Assembly: GCA_032871835.1 (NCBI GenBank)
Contig: CM065301.1
Coordinates: 28,590,405-28,654,404 of the forward strand
DNA: 64,000 nt
Reading direction: 5' to 3'
Source of the DNA: Dipteronia dyeriana
Taxonomy: Eukaryota; Streptophyta; Magnoliopsida; Sapindales; Sapindaceae
The number at the start of each line of letters is the position of its first letter. The first letter of the stretch is position 1. Under the pieces are notes generated by a model that made no database searches, was not told the origin of the DNA, and saw nothing but the letters and a program-made list of their open reading frames with translations. The position numbers were made by a program, and so were the translations under genes. Shown here piece by piece: positions 22,106-34,284 of this stretch.

Positions 22106-23838
22106 ATGGGTTTACAAGATGATGTAATGGCGGAAAGAGCCTCAAATACTAGGCCACCATTACTTCGAGGCACTAACTATGGGTATTGGAAGTTGAGGAT
22201 GAAAGCCTACATCCGCTCTATTGATGAAAGGGTGTGGATGGTAGTGGAAGAAGGTTGTAGTCCTCCTATAAAAGTTCAAGAGGATGGAACCACGATACTC
22301 AAGTCAAGGAGTGAATGGACAATGAATGAGTTTGAGGTTGCTAAATGGTACCATCGTGCTTGAATGCCATCTTTGGAGGAGTTAATGGACATCAATTCTC
22401 CTACATTCAAAATCTTGAATCCGCATAGGAGGCTTGGGATACTCTCCAAGTTACTAATGAAGGAACCTTAGCGGTGAAGAAATCAAGGCTTCAAATGTTG
22501 GCATCACAATTTGAAGGTTTAAGTATGGGTGAAGAAGAAAAGTTTGAAGACTTCCAATTTTGGCTTCTTAACATTGCTAACCAATGTCAAGCACTTGGAG
22601 TACCTATCTCAAAAGAGAGTTTTAATTGGAAAATCCTTAGGTCTCTTCCTAAGAGATTTAAATCAAAGGTGACAGCCATTCAGGAAAGCAAATATGTGGA
22701 TAGCATGAATATCGATGAGTTGCTTGGGTCTCTCCAAACTTATGAGATGTGCTTGAAGCCAAAGATTAAGAGTAAGGAAATCGCTCTCAATACATATTGA
22801 GGAGGAGATTGATGATGAAAATGAAGAGATGGCTCTTTTGGTTAGAAAGTTCAAGAAGTTTCTAAAGAAGAATGCCAAGCCTAGAGGCAAGTCTTCTAAG
22901 GAAATGGGAGTTAAGAAAACATCATCTCCAAGGAATGAGAAGAATAGTCAAGCCATGAACAAGAAAGATGTTCAATGCTACAATTGTCATGGTTTCGGTC
23001 ACTTTGCTAGTGAGTGCACCAAGAAGCCATCTAAAAAAGACAAGAAAGGCAAAGTGTTGGCGGCTACTTGGAGTGATGATAATTCTAGTGATAATGAGAG
23101 CTCTAGTAGTAAGTCTTCAAGTGATGAAGAGTTGGTGAGCAACTTTGTAGCTTTAACGGCTTCTCATTCTCTACTAGATATTGATGGTACAATATCTTTG
23201 AACAAGAAATTTGATGCAAATCATCATGGAATCTCTAGTTCCATTCCTACTACTCTTGAGTTGTTGGACAAGATAGAAAAGCTTGAAGAAGCTAGAGATA
23301 ATGCTCTAAGAGAGGTAGTTGAGAAGGATGATTTGATCAAGAAACAACCAGATGAGTTTGTGATTGTCACTCGTAGACTTCTTGGTGAGAAAGGTGATAT
23401 TATGAAGAAGTTTAGAGAACTTGAAAAGATAAACCTTGAGAAGGATAATGTGATATCTTCTTTGAAAAAGAGAGAACAAGAATTAATGGAAGAGATAGAC
23501 ACGGCTAAGGAGGCCATCAAGGACTTAGTTAATGATTTGGTAAGTGTGTTTAGTGTTAGGAATCTTGTTAACTCTCATAATGGTGAAGATGACTTGGTAG
23601 TTGAAGAGGAGCCCTTCGAATCACACTTCATACTTTCTTGGATGAAGTCGTGATTGACAAGAAACCACACAATAAGAGAAGATCAAAATCCAAGAAGAAG
23701 TTGGCGAACAAGAAATCTTTGCAAACTCCTAGTGAAGCTAGTTCAACTCCAAAAGGTACAATCTCATCTTTTATTCCAATTTGCCATTATTGCAACACAA
23801 AAGGTCACATTAAGCCTAGGTGTTATGAATATATTTAA
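22106..23838 (+). pseudogene. gag: Element C gag, frame-shifted
   Basis: Starts MGLQDDVMAERASN and runs through the copia capsid pattern (GTNYGYWKLRMKAYIRSIDE). A one-base frame break follows near 22360, then NAIFGGVNGHQFSYIQ, a TAG, and a capsid segment (EEEKFEDFQFWLLNIANQC). After another frame change near 22795 comes the CCHC knuckle CYNCHGFGHFASEC (22977-23020), a Ser-rich acidic stretch, a long coiled coil (23260-23540) and, after a third shift near 23640, the second knuckle CHYCNTKGHIKPRCYEY (23782-23835). A stop follows. Order and content are Sirevirus gag. Several lesions make it non-functional. Confidence 0.85.
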
Positions 23839-24669
23839 AAATGCAAATTAGGAAATGAATCTAGAGATAAGAAGATTAAACTTTAACTTGAACATGCTAA
23901 GGTTTTGAAAGTAGAGAAACATGATAATATTGCTAAGCATGAAAAGAAGTTGCGGAGTAGAAAGAAATCTAATCTTGTTCAACCTGACAAAGCTTGTTTT
24001 TGAAAATGTTAAGAAGAGAGTATTAATGATATTCTTGTTAATCAAGTCATTGAAGAACTTTACTCTAGATTTAACATTGTTGTCAATAATGGTATTGGAA
24101 ATGTTTATGTAGGTACACTCAAGAACAAGTGGTTCAAGGGTGAGTGCTCTTATCACAAATGTAAGAAGTACATGTGAGGTAGCTTTGAGACAATATATCA
24201 ATTGTGTTGAGAATTCTTGTTTGCTAGCCGTAAATACTCCATGTATTGATATGAACTTGGTTATCTCACATCATGTTTGTTATGATGGTCGAAATCTGTT
24301 GGTTAACTTTAGAGAAGTTCTTTTGATATATGTGTTGATTAAGTTGAGATATTATGCTTTTTATACTCTTGTTGTGAAACATCGTCAACTTGGTTTCAAT
24401 GAGGACATTCAAGGCAAGAGTGCTCATAAAAAGGGCGGAAGTATGATATTTGGTGAATATAATGTGCAAAAGGTATCTCTATACTCTAATGCATGTTCTC
24501 TTAGATATTCATTTTTTGACTCAATTTTTGATATACATCTCATAGCATGTCATATTAGAGAATTTTGTATAGCATACATATGGTTCTCATTGACATTTGC
24601 TATTTTAGGATCTAATAGTGATATTGTTCACATTGATCTTAACTTTGATGATTGTTTGTGTATAGTATA
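23839..24669 (+). other. Element C: region where pol should be
   Basis: The left part (to about 24200) still looks like degenerate gag/linker (KNKWFKGECSYHKCKK in broken frames). An open stretch of 177 codons at 24140-24673 has no motif I know, with none of the protease, integrase, RT or RNase H signatures. From about 24670 the sequence matches DNA downstream of pol in element D. Pol has therefore been lost between roughly 24200 and 24670. Confidence 0.6.
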
Positions 24670-25390
24670 TTGAGTGGCATTACTTTTGAAAATATGAGCT
24701 TCATATTCTTTGAAAGCTACTCATTAGAGAAGTAATGATCTTGAATAAGTCTCTACTTATTGCCTTTAGATCATGTGCGTATGAGCCATAAAATCTTGGT
24801 TTTCTAAAAATTGAACCTTGCTTCTCTTATATGTTTTGCTAGTAGGCTGAGTTTACTAATATGTAAACTTTGGATACACCTTGAAGTTTTTGGGCTTAAG
24901 TACATTTAAAATGACCTATGGTTAGTTTCCATTTTGCTTCGGTAAATACATAGAATCAACGAGCACCTTCATGGAAAGGGCTACACACATTGGTTGTGAT
25001 AGCTACCCAATGTTGGAAAGAGCTACACCATAGTGACGAGTGAAAGCCGCCATGAAGTGAATTTTATTTATGTTAAAAAAAATCAAAGAAGTGTTGAAAT
25101 AGAATCATGAAAAGAAAGATTCTTTGATTCAAAGCCTAAAAAGAAAAGGAGGAAGGCTTAAAAATGAGTATAGTTGAAAAATCAAATGTGCTCAGGTTGA
25201 AAAACAAAAATGGGATGACGAACCACATGCACACACACGCTCATATGTTGAAATCTATTCTCTTAAAAGCAAAAATTTCGGATGATAATCGGTTTGACTT
25301 TTTATGGAAAAAAACTTAAGATGAATAGTTGTTGGAAATTGTTTGCATTATCAAACTACTTCTTGATAAATAATTGAAGCATATCTCTCA
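24670..25390 (+). other. Conserved non-coding block after pol, element C copy
   Basis: Partner of 18530-19260 in element D (see that entry). The strongest matches are 24905-25060 and 25190-25260. In C it sits between the lost pol and the env-position ORF. Confidence 0.6.
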
Positions 25391-25832
25391 CACACACACT
25401 TTGTTTATGAGTATGATGATATTTTAGCAATTGTTGAAGAATTATTAGAGAACTTGAAAAATCTTTGTGTATCTCTCTTAGCATATGAAGCTTATTGTGT
25501 TGATATTTCTTCAAATTGCTTGAATGTGTGATTGTGTGAACATTTTTGTGAATTTTATGCTATCATTGATTTTAGTTATAGCATTTATCAAGGTGGAGCA
25601 TTGTATGATAGACATTGTTCTCTTTTATGATATGTTCACAAGCTTTATTTTGTTACATATTGGCATATTTTGACTTAATGATACTTGTAAGATATTACTC
25701 ATTATCTTTGTCTTGCATGATGATTCATTCTTAAGTCATATGTCTTTGTTTTGTATCTTTGTGACTAATATGTTTGTTTTGTCTTTCATTCACTTTTGTT
25801 GTATGTATATAGCATCTTATAACACAAGAAAA

Positions 25833-26894
25833 ATGGGAAGAACTAAGATTACCGGAAGTAGAAATCAATTGAATCCCGTTGTGAAAGCAAAGTCTACCTC
25901 AAAAGGATCCAAAGCTTCAAGGATAAAAGATTTAGGGATCTTTGGAACAAAGAAGATATTTCAAGATAGAGGCATTGACTTTGGTAAGTGTAAAGATTCT
26001 TATGTTCTTAAGTGCTTAAAGGATAGAAAATGGGAATCTTGGGTGAGTATGTTAGGAGTTGTAAATGATACTTTTGTTAGAGAGTTTTATCTTGAATATA
26101 AGGAAAGTGCCACCTTGTTAGATGCTTTGATGGAAATTAGGGGTGTTGTGTTTAGAGTTAACCCTGAAAACATTAACTAGTTTCTTGGGCTATCTAATGA
26201 TATAGATTCTAATTTTCTAGATGTGGATGTTATTGAGAATCTAAACATCATGGGTAGAACTCTTTGTGATAATGCTTCCTTTGAGTGGAAAAATATGGCA
26301 TATATTAGTCAACATGAGTTAACTATGGCTAGTGCATTTTTGCATCTATTCATTTGCACTAACATTATTGGATCTTCTAATTCAACCGAGTTGAATAAGG
26401 ACAAGATCAAAATAGTGTATGCCTTGGTAACTAATCAACCTATAAACCTTGGAGATCTTCTCGTGTATTATATTGATAGTGCAGCTTTCTCTACTAGAGG
26501 TGATAAAAAGCTTGCATTACCGGGGTTTATTACTTCATTGTGTTTAGCTCGTGGGATTAAGAGTTGAGAAGATGATGTGTTAGTTCAACCCTTGGAAAAG
26601 TATTGTGATAAACGTGTGTCATACATGTCCTATAATAATAAGGGTAAGACTTGTGATACTTTTGGACTATTTAGTAGTTCTCAAGTTGATAGTCATGTGA
26701 TTAGCACAAATATTCTTTCGGATTGGGCTATACAATTGAAGGAGAAGGTTGATGAACTTAGGGCTATAGTTGTTCAACAAGATGCTAGGATAAAAGAGTT
26801 AGAGGAGTGCATTGCTTCAAGTTCAAGACCACCTCTCAAGCATTATGTTAGATCAACTACTCGCATGGCTTTCTTTGGTGGAACAAGTAGCTAG
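25833..26894 (+). pseudogene. Env-position ORF of element C (putative plant transposon protein-like)
   Basis: One frame of 354 codons starting MGRTKITGSRNQ, with a basic N-terminus and a globular central part (KWESWVSMLG, VREFYLEYKE, EIRGVVFRVNPENIN). A second part has SAFLHLFICTNIIG and PGFITSLCLARG, and a coiled coil (LKEKVDELRAIVVQQDARIK) precedes the stop. Two in-frame stops, at 26178-26180 and 26565-26567, interrupt it but there is no frameshift, which suggests fairly recent decay. The VReFY...VRG...IN pattern resembles the putative plant transposon protein domain found in many plant transposons (my recollection of the family, not searched). No clear signal peptide or membrane anchor was seen, so it is not a classical envelope. 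A T-rich tract ending TATAG at about 25811 could be a splice acceptor. Confidence 0.6.
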
Positions 26895-26935
26895 TATTTG
26901 AGTCTTGAGGTGTATTTCTTAACTTTTGGCATCAT

Positions 26936-27352
26936 TTCATGTCAAAAAGGGGGAGAAAGAGATGATAGTTGCTTAGTTTCTTTTTATGTTGTTTTTATGA
27001 ATTTTTGAACTTCCAAAGGCATGTAATAATTAGTCTTAAGATTTGGTTAAGAATTCTTGTGTTTTGGCATGTATTGAGGGGGAGATGCATGTATTTGTGA
27101 ACTTTACTGTATATTCTTATCCATATTATATGTTGCCATTTGTTGTTTTTCTCTTGTATATGCATTGTGCTTTGAGATGATTTGTAGGTTGCTTCAAGAG
27201 ATGATCAAGATGAAGTTCAAAAGTTGATGAAGAATAGTTCTAGGAATCTTACTCATTGTAATATGAGGGAGTGATTTGGTGACCTATCTTCATTTTTATA
27301 TTTGTAGTAAATGTATAGGTGTTTTGACATAGAAGTTGCCAAAGGGGGAGAT
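26936..27352 (+). other. Repeated polypurine tracts of element C
   Basis: AAAAAGGGGGAGAAAG (26944), GAGGGGGAGATG (27077) and the PPT CCAAAGGGGGAGAT directly before the 3' LTR (27339-27352). Confidence 0.75.
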
Positions 27353-28112
27353 TGTTAGGTTTTAGATTGTGTTGGCATTAATTCCATATTAAAATGATGT
27401 TTACCTGTAATGATTTAGTTGTTTAGATTCATGATGATTCAAGCTTCAAAGAAGAAGGAACAACTAGTCAAAGCAAGTTCAAAGTCTTCAAAGAGAAAGG
27501 ATGCAATATGGTTCTACAAAGGTATACTAAGACCCTATCTTTCTCTTACAAGGCTTAGGCACACACACACAATTCATACATTTGTGTCCCTGCATAGTTG
27601 TGCACCATTATAGGCACACACATACAATTCATTCATATGTGTCCCTGCATCGTTGTGCACCATTTATAACACATTCACACACTTGAAGATGAATGCTCAT
27701 GCATTGGTATGAAAATAACACGTTTTGGAAAATGCATGATTGGAGACTATCTCTATGTAGTTTGTATTCTAGTGTGAATTGTGTTTGTATGTGTATATGT
27801 TTATATAACATGGATATTGAAATTGATTTTAGTCTTAAATCATTCTTGATTGAGTTCCGGTCATTTTGGTTACTCATACTATTGATTTCAAGTTCTAAGT
27901 CAAAAGATACTACATTTTCAACTCATGTTGCATACATTGTCTTCATCTTCATATATCGAGTCGAATTATTATTTTCTAAATTGAGCATCTTATATGGAGA
28001 GTTATGATTCGTAATCCATAAACAGATTTGAATTCCGAGTTTGGAGGCCGGAGAAAGGTTGCATAACGCGAGGGGAACGTGCGAGGAAAAGAAGTGCAAC
28101 CAAGCACTCTTT

Positions 28113-28190
28113 CCCGAGATGGCACGTGGCCATCTCGGGACAGAATGCTTGCTGCCCCGAGATGCCCACGTGCCATCTCGGGCAGCAAGC
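28113..28190 (+). promoter_or_regulatory. Twin palindrome cassette, element C 3' LTR
   Basis: Hairpin 1 (28113-28139): arms CCCGAGATGG and CCATCTCGGG around CACGTGG, perfect. Hairpin 2 (28147-28190): arms of about 17-18 bases, GCTTGCTGCC(C)CGAGATG against CATCTCGGGCAGCAAGC with a one-base bulge, also with CACGTG in the centre. It lies about 60 bases upstream of a TATA-like motif. Confidence 0.65.
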
Positions 28191-29169
28191 ATGCTTGGTG
28201 CACTTAAGGTCATTTTGGTCTTCTGCTTCTTTTCTTTCCCTCTCTTTTATATATCATTTCCCTCTCACATTTCATTCTAAAAAGAGATTCAAAATTTGAG
28301 TGCAGAATTTTCTCCCAAATTTTCTCACCTTCCAAACACCATAATTCATTTGAGTGATTCAAAGTTGAGAGTGTTTGTCTATTCATCCTCCATCCTTTCT
28401 CTGAAGGTTTGAGTTAGTTTTATTGTTGTTTTTGGAGTCTAACCTCACAAAAATGGGACTACACCAAATCAACTAAGGTATTGATTTTCTCTCAAAGTTT
28501 TCTTTTAAAAATTTGTCAATTGCCTTGGGTTTTCTTCTTCAACATATATATGTGTCTTGTGACTGTTTTTATTTGAGTTTTGAACTCATTTAAAGCTAGA
28601 TTGAGTTTCAATTGAAATCTCACATGTTGAGTTAGGTTTTGGTTTTGCCTATGTTTTCACATGTTTGGGATTGTATTGTGCTAGCTTTGATTCTAGGACT
28701 ATTTGATGATCTTTAATTGATTGATTTTGTGTAAAATAGTTCCTCACATGTATTAGGCTCTCTTTGGCCGAAATCTCACTATAATACATGTGCTTGTATT
28801 CTTTTGAGCTATTCATGTGCTTTGTTGAATCTATGGATAGGAAATATGCTCTAGAACTTTTGCTTTAATCTAAATGACTTTGTCACATGATTTTAGCATA
28901 TTTTTGGTATATGAGATTTAAACTTGGTTATGTGTTAATTGAACATATCTTGTGATTCAAGTTTTAGATCTATGCATATATCTAGGTTGTAATTAATGTT
29001 GAACATATCATACATTATCTAGATGGATTAAACATGCATGATTGACTAGACTACATTTCTTTTGTGCATTCATGTTCATGTCTAGTATTTTCCATACGAT
29101 GCGTTGATCATAACATTCTATGTTGCGTGCTTGTTTACGTTTTGCATTCATGATCACCTAGATGCCTTG

Positions 29170-29480
29170 TGAGAAGGAAGTCTTGACAATAGGTGTGAGA
29201 CCTATGTTGTTAAGTAAGGAAGTCTTGGCAAGAGGTGGGAGACCTTGGATTGTAAAGCAAGGAAGTCTTGCCTAGGGTCGTGGGGATCCGGAAGGGTGAG
29301 CGAGGAAGTCTTGACTAGAGTCGGGAGGACTCGAATAGTTGAGCAAAAAGTCTTGCTTAGGGTCGTGAGGATCCGGAAGGGTGAGCAAGGAAGTTTTGCC
29401 TAGGGTCATGAGGATTCGGAAGGGTGAGCGGGGAAGTCTTGACAAGAGGTATGTGGCCTCAGATTATTGAGCAAGAGGGC
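29170..29480 (+). repeat. 43-bp tandem array in element C 3' LTR
   Basis: About seven diverged units, each roughly GAGCAAGGAAGTCTTG plus (C/A)CTAG(G/A)GTCG(T/G)GAGGA and a short tail. Element D sits inside the equivalent array in the other LTR. Confidence 0.75.
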
Positions 29481-29948
29481 GACATCTTCATGAGTAGGAT
29501 AGGAGGGTTGTTTCTAGGTGAAGAGGTCACTTGAGAGATTGTACTTGTCTTATCTACTAATGGATTTTGTTTCTCGATGATTGCTAACCCATGGATGTTT
29601 CCTCTTCGGAGGTTTACCTTGTTATATCTTATGTCAACTTTTCTGTATCCCTATCTCTCTTCTATTTGTATTTGTTATTTGAATACTATGGATAGAACTT
29701 TATATGTAAGTTGACTTCCTTTCTATAATATAAATTGTGTATGTGTTATGATTACTTGTTTGTATCACACTTTGCTTGTTTTATATATTGATTAAGTATC
29801 TTTAATTGATATATATATATTGTGATACAAGCAATCTAGAGGAACAAACTTTTGTTTGTTTCTAAGGGAGTCGAAAAAGGTGTCTAACCTATTCACCCCC
29901 CCTCTAGGTTAGCCTTGAGCATTTAACCCTGTTTGTATTTTCAAAAGC

Positions 29949-30486
29949 ACAAATTTTATGACTATAGATTACAAGATTTAATGAAACAAAAGACAAAAAG
30001 GGTATCAAAAATTTTATGATTACAAAATTCTGTCTACGAGAAGAGTAATAGAAAAATATTTTACTGAGAAAAGACAATATTTTATATATATTTGTTTTGA
30101 TAATGCAATATATTTAATATGGAGTTTATAAAAGGGGAAGTTTGGAAGTTGAATGTGTTATAATATAATATCATATCACATTTATAAATATCGGTCTACC
30201 ACCCTAATAATTGATTAGAATTGCCTTATGCTTTTTTTATATAAAAAAATGATATTTACATAAAAAGCCTATTCGTCTAGATCTAACATACCTTGTTATT
30301 TATCTTTAGTCGAGTGTGGTTAACAATGTCTTAATAAATCATGTATTTAACATGGTATCAAGCAATGAAGCAATATTTCTAGTGATATAAGTTATTCATT
30401 TCAACATGCTACTCTTGGCTAGGCAGTAGCCGTAGTACAACCATTCATCTGCATTACACATCTAAGTTAATTATCACTATCTTGGT
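29949..30486. other. Host remnant between elements C and F
   Basis: 538 bp of AT-rich DNA. No gene, repeat or RNA recognised. Before the insertions it was continuous with 9772-10053 on the left and 52814 on the right. Confidence 0.5.
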
Positions 30487-30655
30487 TGTAAGTTTCTTGG
30501 TGTTTGATTGTCTTATTTCTTTAACAACCACATTTGGGGTTTAATATGTAAGGGTAGTTTAGACCATCATTGTTCATGACCAAGCTCAAGCTTCAATGGT
30601 AAATCACTTGCTTAACTTTCATTGAAGAGATAATAGTGCACACACACACACTCTT
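30487..30655 (+). repeat. Element F 5' LTR, first part
   Basis: 169 bp matching 49016-49180 of the 3' LTR. Interrupted by element E at 30655/30656 and resumes at 40387. Confidence 0.85.
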
Positions 30656-32942
30656 TGTTGGGATTATGCTCGATAGCAAGAGTATAATAATGTATTTGAC
30701 AATCTTTTCATATTAATAAAGTGATTTCTAGTTTAACAAATCTTATAGCATTTATAGTTTAATTATTATAATTGTCAAAAGTAGGTCAAAAGACTATGAG
30801 TAAAGAAGAATTGTTCATACATCTAGATATGTATGAGGTAGACACAATTCTTTAGTTAGTCTTGAATAATATTCACAACTTAAGATAAAGGTCAGGCGCC
30901 TTTATCTTGTTAAAGTTGTAGATTCTTTTGCTAGCATTTGAGTGGGATCAATTGTGTTATGATGAGTCTAAAATCATCAAAGTGTGGTGTCTTTAGGCAA
31001 AAGAATCTAGTGCATTGGGTGCATTGAATTGGATCACAATGAAATACTTTATCTAGAACCGTCAATGGATAAAAGTTTTCATTTGAAGACAATCGGAGAG
31101 TCTATCTCAATCTTGAGATAAATGATGGACTTATGGTTACAAGTGTTATCATTTGAGCTATCAATGAGTACGATTATATAGCATAGTCTATCCTCGATAG
31201 TTTGGTGGTATTCATTTGTTAATCAATAAAGGACTTCATTAAATATGGACATCGTGACTCCATTTATTAAATGAGAGTAGAATATCATCATATGAATGTT
31301 TTAAGGTACTGGATATTAAATCTTAACGTTAAGTTTTCAGTAGTGTCTATTGAAACATGGCTTCTGGACAAGTCAAAATATCCAAGTTCAAAATGTGGTT
31401 ATATGAGTAAATATAGTAACTTGGAGAGCTATAGGTGGTCTATGAGCTCTTGACGATTACTGATATTCTTCAAGAGGATACACTTTCTCTATTAAATTTG
31501 TCTAGGGTATGAATGAGGAATATTAACTTATTCTATCTTTATTTAAGAGTGCAATTTTAGTTCTTTAGTGGAATGAACTAAAATTAATAGATCGGACCTA
31601 AGTGAATCATTTGTTGATTGTGATTGGGTTGTGTCTATAGGAGCTTAAATTTATATAGCCTGGCAAGATCCCCAATCCACACGAACTTGCATAGATCACT
31701 TGATATATTCTATCGGACCAATTTAGGGGTCCATCTAGAATTGTATTGAGGCATGTGGACTTGTTTTTTTTTTGTGAGAATGGGTCTAGTTCACATGCAG
31801 ACTTTTTATTAAGGTCCAATAGATTTAATAAAATAGAAAAAACAAATATAATGGTCCATATATTGTGTTGGGCGGCAAAGCTATATAGTTTAGCTTAATT
31901 ATATTATTTTTATTTTATTATTTAAATAAATGGAATTAATTAATTATTTAATTAAACTTCAAAATCTTTTTTTTCTAGTAAGAGATGTTCTCCTAATATT
32001 ATACTATTGTTGGTAGTATAATTAATATTAAAGATTATATTTAATAAGTAGATAAATAATAGGAATTATTTATCTAGTCAAATTAAGAAATCTTTAATAT
32101 GGTTACAAATACACTATTGAGTTGTATTAGGAGTCTTTGTGTAGAAAAGAATTCTTTTTGGAAAAGGATTCTTGGTTACTAAGTAAATCTACCTAAGGGT
32201 AGAATTCTTCTTTGAAAAAGATTCTTAACCACCAAATAAATCCACCTAAGGAAAGGATTCTTAACAACCAAGTAAATCCTTTTTAGGAAAGGATTTGTGA
32301 TCCTATAAATACCACCTTGATAAATTCGATCAGCCCTATGTTTTTATGAGTGAAATTTCGGCCAAGCTAGGTATTTTTCAAGAGAGAATTCGGCCTAGCA
32401 AGAGAGAATATTGAGGGAGAAAATTTTAATTTTTGCTCTAGACAAAATTTGATCAACTCATAGATATAGGGTGTAGAATTTGGCCAAGGAGAAAAGAGAA
32501 AAAGAGAACGTTTTTGTTTTTGATAGTACACTAGTATCCTTTACATCAAAAGGGTTTTATGTGCAAAATCAAATCGGGTTCACACAAGTTTCAATTTGGT
32601 AGATTGATAATTCACAAGTGACCGGACGTTCTTGGATTTTTCTCTTAGAGGATAATTGTAACTAACAAAGAAAAAGATTTTGTTTGTTTCCATCCTTAGG
32701 TATACAATTTATAAAAAGGGAGCCCACACTCCTAGGTGATTCACGTTCGTGATTGAATTGGAAGATCATGCGGATTCAATTCAGAGCTTGTTCAATCGTC
32801 ATGAGAAAAAGATACTATACTTATTATATACATCAATTAATCTAGGGTTAAGGTTCTTGTTAATAAAAAGGGAAAAAAAATTATTTATACCGAAACCCTA
32901 ATTTTGATTTTTCACGCTTCCGTTGCGCGGATTCTTCCTACA
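30656..32942 (+). repeat. Element E 5' LTR
   Basis: 2287 bp, very AT-rich in the middle. A stem at about 31990-32025 pairs AATATTATACT with AGTATAATTA around TTGTTGG. It ends CTTCCTACA before the primer site. Confidence 0.9.
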
Positions 32943-34280
32943 ATTGGTATCAAAGCCTGGTTGTACCCTTGATTAATTGATGTATGTGTTCGTGAATCTT
33001 TTTCTTTTTATTGTATATATGTATGTTTTAGAAAGAAATGGCACTCTAGGTATTCGCATATATATTTACATTGGAATTTATGGATATATATATGTTTTAT
33101 ATGTCGTTTGTTAGTGCTCAATTTTGGTCCTAGAATTTCAATATATTTTCGTTTTGGGATTGTAACAAGAAAGGTGACCTATCATCGTCATAATTTCCTT
33201 CTTGGTAGTTGCTAAGTTTGTTTTTTATTTTGTTGTTGTAATAATAAAAAATCTGCAGTAATTTTTATTTAAAATTCTTCTGTAATACATTCAAGTATAG
33301 AAGACTTGAAGGTTTGAAGAATTGAAAGTAACCGAAACAAGTTAGGGACCGTACGAGCTGTAGCAACAAAAGTGCATGCGAATAGCACGCGGCCACGTTT
33401 GTTGTGGCATGGGCTGCGTACGGCAGCCCTATGGAAGCTATGGGATGCACATGGCAGCCCTTTATGGGGTTGTGGCATGTGCACACCCATGGGAGGCAGC
33501 CGAGGGATTCCAAACGACGAAGGTCGCGTGAAGACTTGTTTGCCAAGAAAGGAGTTTCTTGTATTCCAAGACATGTAATTTATTTGCTTTTCTAGGATGT
33601 ACCAAAATTGTAGCTATTTATATTTTTGTAAATAATACAATGTTTGTCGTTGTTTGATAACATGTCATATAGAATAGGAGTGTCACCCATATATCTCTTT
33701 TGGTATGAACATGCATAGAATGGTTTAGGTATCTAAATTGGCATCTAGATAACTTGGTAAATCATTCTTTGGAATTCGATCACACGCCTTAAATAATTGA
33801 GTGGGAGAAGGTGTTTTGCAACACCTACGGCCTCAAAGTTTAGTTGAGCCTTATGTTTCATGTAAGAACCTCCCAAGAGGTATTTATGAATGGAATTTAG
33901 CAAGATACTTCCTTACAAGGATAGACTAGACAATTAGCCCAAACGATATCTACTCCTAAATGAGGGATATTCGTGAGGGATTATATTGAAGGTCGATAAC
34001 TTGGTAACACACTCAATGTAATTTTATTAATATCCTCCCAAGAGTTCTTGTTAATAAAATTGTAAGGCGAAAATTGAAAATATTGATTGTTATGTTAACA
34101 ATTATGTGGGACCTAGTCCAACTAGTAAATGGTGCGAACTCCCAAAGGAGGCGTGACATTTATGGGTGTTGGATCACCATTGAATTTCACGATTGAATTA
34201 TTTTATTTATAATTCAAGATAAATATTCAAAAGTGCTATATCATGATTATTTGCTTATATAATTTTTGTTATTATAAAGA
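32943..34280 (+). other. Element E leader
   Basis: About 1.3 kb between primer site and gag without a convincing ORF. A GC-richer island at 33340-33540 holds repeated GGCAGCC and GCATG motifs, in contrast with the AT-rich LTR. Confidence 0.55.
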
Positions 34281-34284
34281 AATC

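Larger units (their letters stand above)
10054..29943 (+). mobile_element. Element C: Sirevirus-like element with gag and env-position ORF, no pol
   Basis: LTRs begin TGTTAGGTTTTAGATTGTG and end GTTTGTATTTTCA. The 5' LTR (10054-22022) is interrupted by element D and the 3' LTR is 27353-29943. The TSD AAAGC is perfect at 10049-10053 and 29944-29948. The primer site TTGGTATCAAAGCAGG follows the 5' LTR and AAAGGGGGAGAT precedes the 3' LTR. Inside are a decayed gag with two zinc knuckles, about 0.8 kb without recognisable domains, a non-coding block shared with D, and a 354-codon ORF in the env position. No protease, integrase, RT or RNase H motif was found in 22023-27352. About 10.5 kb remain when D is subtracted. 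Confidence 0.88.
27353..29943 (+). repeat. Element C 3' LTR
   Basis: 2591 bp, uninterrupted. From left to right: CA-rich units (27555-27680), palindrome cassette (28113-28190), TATA-like TTTATATAT (about 28246), the 43-bp array (29170-29480) and a short C-tract with CTCTAGG (29896-29908). It ends GTATTTTCA beside TSD AAAGC. Confidence 0.92.

Noticed and set aside
33265..33595. Open frames on both strands in element E's leader
   Set aside because: Caused by a GC-rich island; no similarity between frames and known retroelement proteins.
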